From assembly GCA_017506865.1 (NCBI GenBank), contig JAFCMP010000168.1, forward strand, positions 124,001-188,000: a DNA stretch of 64,000 nucleotides, given 5' to 3'. This stretch comes from Tribonema minus (lineage: Eukaryota; Sar; Xanthophyceae; Tribonematales; Tribonemataceae). Shown piece after piece: positions 1-9,156 of this stretch. The position numbers and the translations under genes are program-made. Within the stretch, counting starts at the first letter, position 1. Each line of letters starts with the position of its first letter. Below the pieces are notes generated by a model. The model was not told the origin of the DNA and ran no database searches. It was given only the letters and a program-made list of their open reading frames with translations.

Positions 1-326
1 CGCAGGAATAGTCTCAGCGTTCGCTGCTGCTGCTGCTGATGGCCTTGCAGCCTCTGCCCGCCCCGGCGACGCAGGCGCAGGCAGCGTCAGTATCAGCTGC
101 GTTCGATGCATCGGGCGCGTGCCGTCGGCCGTCCTATCAGATTTGCAGGGACCCGCTTCCGGCCCACAAAGTGTACGAGTGGTCATCAACCATGACAGCC
201 GCGCAGCAGATTGCCTGCAGGGGCTCTGCGGTGCGCACAGACGTCGCGCTCTTCTCTCTCGTGCTCACTCGGTGTCCCCCCCCCCCCCCCCCACCACCCC
301 CACCCCCGTCTACCACGAATGCGCAG

Positions 327-3300
327 GAGCGGGCGCGCTCGCTGGAGCACGAGCTGCGGGATGCCAGAGTGCTGCTGCAGGTGCGTATTGCGGGGGCATA
401 CGCGCCGCCCTTCAACTGCTGCTGCATGCTGCGGTGTGCCCTGCCGCGGTCAGCGTTGCGCAACCGTTGCTACGCCTTTCTGTAGTTCGCTTACCAGAGC
501 ATGCACTGCAGGGCAAGACCGCGCTCTGCAGCGGTCCTCTCGCCGTTGTGCGGCCGCGCGCGTCGTGCATGCCTATCCCCTGAGTAACTTCAAGTTGCAG
601 TACGGCGCGCGCGGTCGCGAGCGCTCTCCTCGTCGCACTTCCCAAGCCGCCGCCGACACCCCTCATTTTGCGGCTATGCACATCTGGGGAAGCACTGGGC
701 AGTATCAAGCAGCAAGTTGAGCGTGGGCTACCGTCTACCCGTCAACTGCCCGAGCCGCTGCCGACGGCGTGAGCGGCGCCCCTCGCAGCCGTCGCTTGCG
801 CGTGCTCACGATGCCTCAGAGTCGCTTGAGCGTGCTCATGAAGGCTAAGAGTTGGCCTGTACATCAGCCTGCGTTTGCTGCGGGCGTTTCAGCGCGCCAA
901 TTGCACGCCCGCGGCAGCGCTCCGGGCGGGTTCAGGCAGCAACGCTCAGTTCACAAGGATTGCATGTCGGCGCTCAGATTGCCACGCCCTGCGGGGACGC
1001 ACGGCAGTGACCAGCGCAGATTCAGGCAGCTGCACTTGCTTTGAACAAGCGGCAGGTGTCGGAGCACTGCGTGTTGTTGTACCACCGTTTCCTGCTACAG
1101 CCGCTGCGAGGAGGATGCAGAGAGTCGTTTGGGCAGCTAAGTGAATCCTCACACCAGCATCAATTCAGCATTGACCTGTTCCGATGGTTGGGATAACCCT
1201 ACGCAACCTCCACTGCGACTTCAAGTGCAGTGTGCGCGCTGCTAAGAGCATGTTGCTGCCGCCCCCTGCAGGAGCGGGATGCGCGCATACGGCAGCTGGA
1301 GTCTGACTTGGCGAACGAATCCCAGGTATGCAAGAGTCTGGGTCGATGAGCGGGCAAAGTGCATCCATGTTGGTGATGGCTCAAGATGCAGCTGCACACC
1401 AGCCAGAGTATAGGCATCGCTCTCTGTCAAGCAGTATTGACTTCAGTTCTGGGAATGGCAACTTATTGAATGAAAAGAAGCTCGTACTTCGCAGCCAATC
1501 TTGCGCAGGAGCTACTGACAACAGTTGGCTAGCAACGTGAACTCATGGAGTCCCCGACTCATCATGTCCTGTACGTGAACCCGCCATGTCCTGCTTCTGG
1601 ACTCATCGTGGCTTCCATGTGTACTCATTGCGACCTGCGCATGAACATGAGAACGCATCACCCCCTGCACGCAATTTACTGTTCATGGAAACCGCAAAGA
1701 GTTCCTGGTGTCATATTAGAGGTGATAGAGCGCTGTGAGGTGAGTGAGGGCTGGTATGTTGTTGGGCACCCGGTTTGACATTTCAAGGGTGCACTTATAT
1801 TATCCCCTTGCATGCCCACGTGTACTTCTATGCTCAGAATGGATGCTTCTTGACATCATCGATATGTGCACACCATTCGGTCCCAGCAAGCGTATGAGTA
1901 CCATGATGGCCGCCTGAGGGGGAGTATGTACAGGCATCAACTTGCCCTCATTGTCAAGGATTGCGTTATTCAGCTCGCCGCGGATGAAGTCCATCACGAC
2001 CAGTTTGCAAGGGGCCTCTGCAAACGGGCCCTCGCGACGCACACACATGCAGTGCAAGCCTAGGCACGCTGCCTCCATCACGACCCGACTGCGTGCTCAC
2101 CGTGCTCGCATGCTCATTTACCAATCCCTCGTCCGCGCTGCGGCGGTGGTCCCGCGCGCAGGCCGCGGCGCGCGCGGCGGCGGAGCTCGCCGCGGAGCGC
2201 ACGCGGCGCGCGGGGCGGCGAGGTCGCGCTGGGCGAGCAGGCGCGCCAGCTGCGCGAGGCGCTGCTGCAGGCGGAGCAGGGGCAGGTACGTATGTATGCA
2301 CGCATGCGCCATGTACACATCACCCCCCGTACAGGCATACATACCCTCGGCGTCCGTTGTCGGGAGCACCGCGCGTTCCATTGGCCGTGGCGCGCTTGCG
2401 GTGCCCCCCTTTTGGGGCGGGCAGCCGTGACTTGTAGTCGAAGGAGCCTCATGTGTGCGGGGGGGGGCATCGAGGAGGGTGCCTGGACAGCTGCGCGTGC
2501 GCGCTGCGTGCACTCTCAGCATCCAGCGGCATGCCATCAGCGAGCCCCTCTACCGTCCACTTCACTCATGACTGCAGTCTTGGAATCATCGCACAGAGGG
2601 GAGCTGCGACCGCCGCTGCCGCTGCCGCTGCCGCTGCGCGCAGGTGAACCTGGGCATCCTCGCGGGCGAGCGGCGCGCGCTCGAGGGTCGCGCCGCCGCG
2701 CTCGCGGACCAGAAGCGCGTGCTGGTGCGCGAGGTGCGCGCCGCGCGCGCGGCGCTCGCCGACGCGCAGCGCGTCAACGCCCGCCTCGCCGCCGCCTACG
2801 AGGCTCTCGCCGCCAGCGGCGCCGCCGCTGCCGCTTCGGTGTCTATCGCTGGCAGCGGCGGCGGCGGCGGCGGCGATGGCGGCAATGGCGACGGCGGCAG
2901 CACCGCCGGGTCGAGCATCACTGGCTATGGCGGCGGCGGCGGCGGCGACGGCAGCGGTGATGAGAGCAGTGTGCACGGCAGGGATAGCAGCCGCAGTGGC
3001 AGCCGCAGAGAGGATGCACGCAGCATCGATGGCGACAGCGTCGGCCACCACAGCAGCAGTGTATCCGGAGTCCCGAGTGGCGGCGCGGAGCACGCTGCAG
3101 ACGCGGCGCTGCATGCTGCGGCTCTGAAAGTAGACAGCGACGGCGGCAGCAGCAGCCGCCACGGCAGCCGCGGCGCGCAACGCGCACACAGGCTGCAGCA
3201 GACGCCCATACGCGTGTCGACACGCGGCGGCGGCGGCGGCAGCGGCGGCGGCGGCAGCAGCGCGTCCGAGGCATCGCGGAAGCGCTACGCGCCTGCCGCA

Positions 3301-3428
3301 GAGGGCGGCATATGGAGCCTGAGCGGCGGTCAACCATCGCTCAACCTGTTTGGCACCGCTGCTGACGCCGGCAGCAGCCGCAGCGGCCCGTTCAGCGGGG
3401 CTAACGGCCCTCACGGCGGCGGCAGCGA

Positions 3429-3462
<34 letters not shown>

Positions 3463-4071
3463 TCGCGGCGTTCAAGCCAGGACGCCGGCGCCGCGGCGGA
3501 GTGGGTGAACAGCAAGTTTGCGGGGCTCACTTCGCGCATCATGGAGCATCGGCGCGGCAGCGGCGGCGACAGGGGCGCGGAAGCGCAGGGCGCGGGCGGG
3601 GACGGCAGCGCGCAGGGGGGCGGAGGAGCGTCACACGGGGGGTGGGGCTTGAACTTCTTTTCCGCATCGCTGGGGGAACTGGAGCACATTGGCAGCGGGC
3701 GGCGGTCGCGCGCAGGTGCGCTCGCCCGCTGCGTACGCACCGCGGCGTGCTTCTGTTGCATGGTTGTGGTTTGAGGGCGCTGCAAGAGAGTCGATGTTGT
3801 TTGAATTGCTGGTCCAAAGCGGTGTGAAATCATGCTTCGAGTGCCAGCGCGCGACGGCTGGTGATGCGTTGGTGTTTTATTGGTAAGCATTTGTCGACGC
3901 ATTACAACGGGCTGTGCCTGCACTGGCAGCCTTGCACTCAGCGCACATTCCAGCAGCTGAGGAGCATTCTGAAGTTTACGAGTTGAGCACTGCCACCTGT
4001 CCCGGCTTTATTGCAGGCAGCAGCCACAGCGCCGCTGGCACCTCAACACCCGTCGACAGCGGGGAGCCGGT

Positions 4072-4106
<35 letters not shown>

Positions 4107-4870
4107 TGACTTCGCCCAGTGGTTTTGCGATGCCAGCGCTGCCGTCGTTCGGGCGCCTCATGCCCGGCAGCGGCAGCAGCGGCGGCGGCAGCAGGCGCGG
4201 GCAGCTGCGGCTCAGCGACCTCGGCATCGGCGACGACGAAGCCATAGAGGAGAGCGGTGGAGGCGGCATCCACAACGGCGGCAGCAGCCGCGGCGGTGAC
4301 AGCGCCAGCGCGGCGCCGGCGAGCGATGACGCGGCCGCCGCCGCCGCGGCGGGCGTGCCGCTGCAGGCGCTGCGCTGCATGCGCTGCGGCGGCACCGCCG
4401 CGGGGCCCAGCGACTGCACGTGCACGTGCGCCGTGCCGCTGCTGGCGGTGCACTCTCGCAACGCCAGCACCAGCAGCGCGCACGCGCACGGGGAGGCTGG
4501 TGACTGGGACGGCGACTGTGGCGACGGACGCGGCGGTGACGGCGACGGCAGCAGCGGTGGTGGCGGCAGCGGGGGTGGCGGCACCGGTGGCGGCAGTGGT
4601 GGCAACAGCGGCGGTGGGGGGGGCGGCAGCGGCAGCGGCAGTGGCGGCAGCAGGGGTGGCGGCACCGGTGGCGGCAGTGGTGGCGACAGCGACGGCGGGG
4701 GCGGCGGCAGCGGCAGCGGCACTGCAGACGCCATGCGTAGCGGCGGTAGTGTCTGCAGCCATGCTGGTGGCGATGACAATCGCGGCAGTGGTGGCGCTGC
4801 CACACACGCCCTTCAGCGCGCAGCACCGGTCGCAGTGCATGGGAGCGAGGCTGTGGGGCGGGAGCGGTGA
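327..4870 (+). CDS. coiled-coil, Gly/Ser-rich protein of unknown function (5' end missing)
   Basis: Exons read as 327-380, 1272-1325, 2162-2285, 2644-3715 and 4017-4870 (TGA 4868-4870). Each is bounded by AG and GT, and the 3715/4017 junction restores frame exactly (phase 1). The first two exons are both 54 nt and encode charged heptad-like helices (ERARSLEHELRDARVLLQ and ERDARIRQLESDLANESQ). The third and the start of the fourth continue an Ala/Arg/Glu-rich coiled coil. After about residue 60 of exon 4 the protein becomes low-complexity Gly/Ser, with short charged islands. The last exon has a CAG-coded polyalanine tract and a small Cys cluster (CMRC and CTCTC) before a long Gly/Ser tail. Exon 2162-2285 is one base too long: its first half and second half read well in different frames, with the break at the G run near 2212-2216. 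I recognise no family. Earlier exons lie outside the window or were not found. Confidence 0.68.
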
Positions 4871-5367
4871 GGAGAGGAGCACTGTAAGGCCCGTGGTAGA
4901 TGGGACAAAATGCACGCGTTGATCATCGCTGCTCAAATACAGCTGTGATGAGCAGCAGTGTGCGCACTGGTGGCGGCAGCTGGCATCATGCAGCTTGTAC
5001 TGGAGGCTTCTATATACCGTGTACATGTGAGCGGTCTGCCGATATGCAGCAATGTAGAGGTATGAACACACAATAGACAGAGCGTTGAAGCCACTGCAGT
5101 GAGTACCCAGTGGTGATTCGCTGTTGCTGTTGCCAGTTGTCTCCCCCCTGTAGTACCAAGAAGTTGCCATTGCTACCTCCAGTAATGCCAATTATGAATG
5201 TGACAGCCTGACGAGAGGAAGAGCGCACGGGCTACCAAGGGCGCGCCCTGCCATTGCGCTGCCGCCGCTGAGCTCAAGACGCCCAAGAAAGGCAGTGCTC
5301 AGAGCGTCGCCGAAGAAGGCGCTAGAACAAAACTGCGCCCAGGAAGGCTGCTGCAGCGCCGAGAGCA
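4871..5367. other. intergenic, nothing recognised
   Basis: Between the TGA of the coiled-coil gene and the next candidate start. No conserved reading frame or RNA gene is visible. The long minus-strand Ala-rich frame that enters here is a shadow of the Gly/Ser repeats. Confidence 0.5.
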
Positions 5368-5917
5368 ATGCCCCCCAACACAACAGAAGGCGTTGATATG
5401 CCCAACAAGACGGTGATGACGTCTGCTGTCGGTCGTGGTCTTCTCTCACGATCTTCTGCACGCGCACTCCTGACGGCGTGTGCGCCCCCTCTGGCATGTT
5501 GTCGGCGCTGAACCCTTGGAGAATCGCGTGCGTGCAAATGTTTTCGTGATGCCAGTGACGCGAGGCGAACGCACCGTTCCGCGCGGCGCTGGAGAGCTAC
5601 GGGCGCAACCAGGCGAGCGCGCGCCCGCACTCCGGGCAGCATCATGAGGGCGACGTTCTCTCACGTTGTGTGTGAGGGTCTTGACGCCATCGCCGACAAG
5701 CACAATGCCACGAGAACGGCACCGGTTCGTCTTTGCGTGCGCCCGCGCCCTCGTAGCCCCCCCCCCCCCCCCCCCCCATCGCGCGCAACATCGCCGGCGG
5801 TGACCCGGGGACGCCGCCGCCTCACGCGTGGGGCAGAGTGCGAAGCGCGCCTACCTGCTGACGAGGGAGCAGCTGGAATTGCTGGCCAAGATGAAGATGC
5901 ATGTGAACCAACACTAA
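5368..5917 (+). CDS. possible small three-exon gene, unknown function
   Basis: A tentative model: exon 5368-5412 from ATG (15 codons), exon 5565-5671, and exon 5839-5917 ending in TAA. Phases fit (0, then 2) and the last intron carries a 20-base C run before its acceptor, as in the well-supported plus-strand genes here. The last exon reads AKRAYLLTREQLELLAKMKM and is rich in charged and hydrophobic residues, unlike surrounding sequence. The predicted product is about 76 residues. I recognise no family, and the first exon is the weakest part of the model. A minus-strand frame over 5322-5420 also reads as a hydrophobic stretch, so the first exon in particular may be wrong. Confidence 0.3.
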
Positions 5918-6048
5918 GAGGACTTGGGTGCGCGTTGTCTTCATTGGCAACACAGTCTGGCAACGAGCGTGCGGGCGGCCAGCAACTTGAAGGTGCTGCC
6001 TTGGCAAGAAGATGTGCTGAGCGGATCTACGAATTACCAACCAACAAG

Positions 6049-6308
6049 CTATAGTGGCCAGACAGAGGTCGCTGGTGTTCCGGTGCCCCTCATCTCAGAC
6101 ATATGAGGTCTTCGGCGTAGGGTGCCTGCTCTTTTCGCTTGGTCGGCAGAGATGTGATGGGGTTGATGGCGCATCTCGTAGAGGTTGCGCGCCGTGTGCG
6201 GCACGCGGCTCGCTCGCTCGAACGTTGTGCGCCGCCGGCGCTTGAAGTCGTCCTCGTCAATCGCGCTGTGCGTCTGGGTGTTGTCGACACATTTTGCCGC
6301 GCATGCGT
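6049..6308 (-). CDS. possible terminal exon of an unknown minus-strand gene
   Basis: An open frame of 86 codons from a possible acceptor at 6309-6310 to TAG at 6049-6051. The middle reads DEDDFKRRRRTTFERASRVP and is strongly charged, with mixed amino-acid use that looks more like protein than the neighbouring non-coding DNA. No upstream exon was found, and no family was recognised. The alternative is chance openness in GC-rich DNA. Confidence 0.22.
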
Positions 6309-6324
6309 CTTAGTGCTAACTTTA

Positions 6325-6680
6325 GAATGCAACTTCAAGTTGAACTTGTGGTTTCGGTAAAAACTCGACGGAGGCGGAGCACGTGGACGAGCCGATCGAG
6401 TCGTGGACGAGCCGCTTCTGCAGCCATTGGGTACTTTCACTGCACTACCGCTCTGTACGCACGCACTGCTGTAGTGGAACATCATTCTTGAAGAAAAAAC
6501 CGAAGGGTGTCATCGCTGCAACTTCAAGTTGAGCTTTGTGTGAAAAGACGTACGCGGAGAGCACGTGTACGAGCCTATCGACTCGAGGACGAGCCGCTTC
6601 TGCAGCCATTGGGTGTTTCCACTACACTTCCTCACAGCACTACGCACTACTGTAGGTGATATCATTCGAGGAATAAACCG
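6325..6680. repeat. intergenic tandem duplication, unit about 187 bp
   Basis: Segments beginning at about 6329 and 6516 are diverged copies of each other. Both open with CAACTTCAAGTTGA and share the block GACGAGCCGCTTCTGCAGCC followed by ATTGGGT. They end in similar 'acgcac-act-gctgtag' and 'atcattc' blocks. No reading frame is conserved between the copies. Confidence 0.75.
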
Positions 6681-7259
6681 GTCAAGAATAAACAAAGGGG
6701 GAAAAAAAGGGGCTGGAGGCCTCGGGTCTGGGCTGGCGCAGCACGGACTGATAGCAGCAATCGGCAAGGCAAGCAGCAGCTGACAGTGCAGCAGCACGGA
6801 GCAAGTGGCAGATGCTATCTAGGAGCGCTGCAACAGCAACAGCAGCCGCAGCACCAGCAGAAACAAAGTAATATAAGTACATCGGAAGCGCAATCAGACT
6901 GCAGGAACAGAACAGCAGGTGTGTGGCAGAGGGATTATCAGCATACAAGAACAGTAACCAAACATGTGCGTAGCTGCAGTATTGATACCAGTCTACCGAA
7001 AGAGTGTATGTGCGATACACTAGATTTTGTGCTGGAATGATACTACAGTACGTTGGCACCAGGTGCAGGCGATTTCCGAAACATCTGGCATGCAAGGGTC
7101 AAAGTCACTACCTTATTTGAGCCAGCTGGCAGCCCATCGCATTGTCCCAGATGCTTGCACATCTCTCTTGGCTGGCAGCGGATTGACCGGCGTTTTCTAC
7201 GTCTATGCTTGCAACTCTCTCTTGGCAGGCACAGCGGAGTGACCGGCGGTGTCTCCGAG
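6681..7259. other. intergenic, nothing recognised
   Basis: Moderate-GC sequence, with CAG/CAA-rich stretches near 6830-6870, upstream of the interrupted frame at 7260. No gene is supported. Confidence 0.45.
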
Positions 7260-7987
7260 ATGGACGCCTCCGTGCCCCTGCAGAAGGAGTCCCTGTCGCC
7301 CAAGAAGCGGAGCATCGATGGTGTCAATGAGGACATGCAGACCGCATCAAACCAGCCCGAGGCTGGCCTGCCTTTGGACGCGAAGAGCGTGCAGCACGGC
7401 GACGAGCCTGTGCAGAAGGGGGACGACGGAGGGCAGAACGGTCTCGGCAAGCGGGACAGCACGGTTGGTGCAACGCCGAAGAGCACCGTAACCATGATGG
7501 ATATATACTGTGGGGCATGCAGGATCGGCAGCAGCGCACTCAGGATTAGATCACCCGGCTGCAGGACGAGAGAACCAAGCAGCATAGCCTAAACAACATT
7601 TTCGGTGTGCCGCTCATCAGGAACACTGCCATTGAGATACTGTTGGTCGCCCTCGGTGAGTAGCCGCAACAGTCGTACACCCCCAACGAGTTCAAGAGCT
7701 TGGCTGCCCACTCCGACTCTCGCCTTGTTGGCATTGTTCCCTTTTTTGGCAGCAGCCACAGTGCTCACCAAGTGGGGGCCTTGCTGGACAATCTGCTGGG
7801 GCGAAGGAACTCCACCACCCATTTCGATAGCCTTGAAAAGCTACTTACTTAGGCTGTAGAGCCGTCGCGTTTGTTGTTCAAGCGCTACCCGGACCTGCGC
7901 ATCCAGTGCCCTCATGAGGCCATAGTCATTGAGCAGTGCGAGGAAATATGGCGCATTTTCGGCCTGAACCCGGCGGCCAGTTGCTGA
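7260..7987 (+). pseudogene. interrupted ORF with three in-frame TAG codons, unknown family
   Basis: The first part opens at ATG 7260 and reads as a polar, Lys/Asp/Gln-rich segment to about 7500. A frame change near 7500-7530 leads into a second frame that stays open to TGA 7985-7987 except for TAG at 7547-7549, 7661-7663 and 7850-7852. Around the TAGs the protein text looks real: a Gln-rich helix, then LNNIFGVPLIRNTAIEILLV, then a mixed hydrophilic region and a Cys/Glu-rich C-terminal part. Each TAG can be explained as CAG (Gln) changed by one C-to-T step. The region has lower GC and no introns, so a decayed mobile-element or retrocopied gene is likely. A template using UAG as Gln is the alternative. 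No homologue was recognised. Confidence 0.5.
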
Positions 7988-8926
7988 ATGCAGTGCCTGC
8001 ATCTTGTCTTTTCTTCGAGGCAGCTTCTCTGCTTGTTTTTGGTTCACGCGTTTCCACTATGGTTCACCCAAGTAGTACGCATGCGCTATGTATGAGGTGT
8101 GTTGTCGAGTGTAGCCATTATAGCCATCTTGTCCACATGGTTTGTGTAGTCTGCCTGTGATTGGTGTCACGGCATGCGCCCCCTTCGCGCACCTGTGTGA
8201 GATGATATGCTTGCCAGGTCAAGGCGACTACTTGTGTTTGAGTGACGCTGCCCGCTGCCTTCACATGGTCACCAACAGGCAGTTCTGTGATCGCCAGACC
8301 CTGTCATAGCTGTGCCACCAGTCTTCGATCCTCCGTACCGTGTCTATCCAATGATTTGCGTAGGCGTGTGACGCGATCGCATCACATGGTGCAAGGTGAC
8401 ATTGTGGGATGCCATGGCAGCACATTGCACAGCTGTGAATGTGGTTGCAAACAAGGTCATGCTCTGGGTATCATGAACTGTGAGCGCTGCACAACTCAAA
8501 CCACCCCTTTCTTTGTAGGAGGGGGCTCAAACATATTGCGCCCTAATGGAGTTGCAAAGCGAGCTGCATCGGCAGCACAGACAACAAAACACAGTTCATG
8601 AACAACATGCTTGGGAAGCGTACAAAACCGCGTACGGTGTCATTACCACCCTGCAAAGCATGCAGAGGCTCATGTAAACATACAATTTTGATCTGCCAGC
8701 GAAATGTTTACCACAACGGCGCACATACAAATGTGCCCACCAGCTTCAACAGCTGTGTAGCTATCAGCCATACAGTCCCCTGCATTGCGCTACCTCAGCC
8801 AACGCGTGGCCAGGCGGTGCCGTGCCTCGCCGTTCCTGCACCATTGACGATCACGTCAGCAAGACCACATGGCTGAGCACCGACACTGTGTGCGCCGCAC
8901 GCGCTGCGGCTCTCCGGTCACAGGGC
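7988..8926. other. intergenic, nothing recognised
   Basis: Downstream flank of the interrupted ORF and 3' side of the NDUFAF5 gene. Short open frames exist on the plus strand but none has protein-like composition or a splice context. Confidence 0.45.
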
Positions 8927-9070
8927 GAGTCCTGCTAATACCATCACTATTCCTGGTCGCGCTTGTGCTGGTGGCCAAGTCAGGGCCAGTCCTGCCAACG
9001 GCCGCCGGCATTCCAGGTCGCGCCTGTGCTGGTGGCCAAGTCAGGGCCAGTCCTGCTGTGCGCCCAGGCG
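8927..9070 (-). repeat. two tandem copies of the NDUFAF5 stop-codon region
   Basis: Blocks at about 8930-8980 and 8990-9040 repeat the plus-strand text CGCGCTTGTGCTGGTGG (one base changed in the second) that occurs in the true last exon at 9168-9184. The unit is about 60 bp and includes the flank around the stop codon. They lie just downstream of the gene. Confidence 0.7.
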
Positions 9071-9156
9071 TTGTTGATACAACGACAGCAACACGGTGCG
9101 CCCAGGTGTTGTCGATACAGCGACAACACCGGGGCTCACACTGCCAAGGACCGCCA

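Noticed and set aside
2566..3414. Long minus-strand Ala-rich ORF (282 codons)
   Set aside because: It is the complement of the Gly/Ser-coding repeats of the coiled-coil gene; composition is pure codon shadow.
4043..5191. Minus-strand ORF of 382 codons
   Set aside because: Another shadow of GGC/AGC repeats, with no splice context and no family signature.
5322..5645. Minus-strand frame with a hydrophobic, Gly/Ala-rich C terminus
   Set aside because: Looks like one membrane helix, but there is no start or exon context and the plus-strand small-gene model overlaps it. I could not decide, so no feature is listed.
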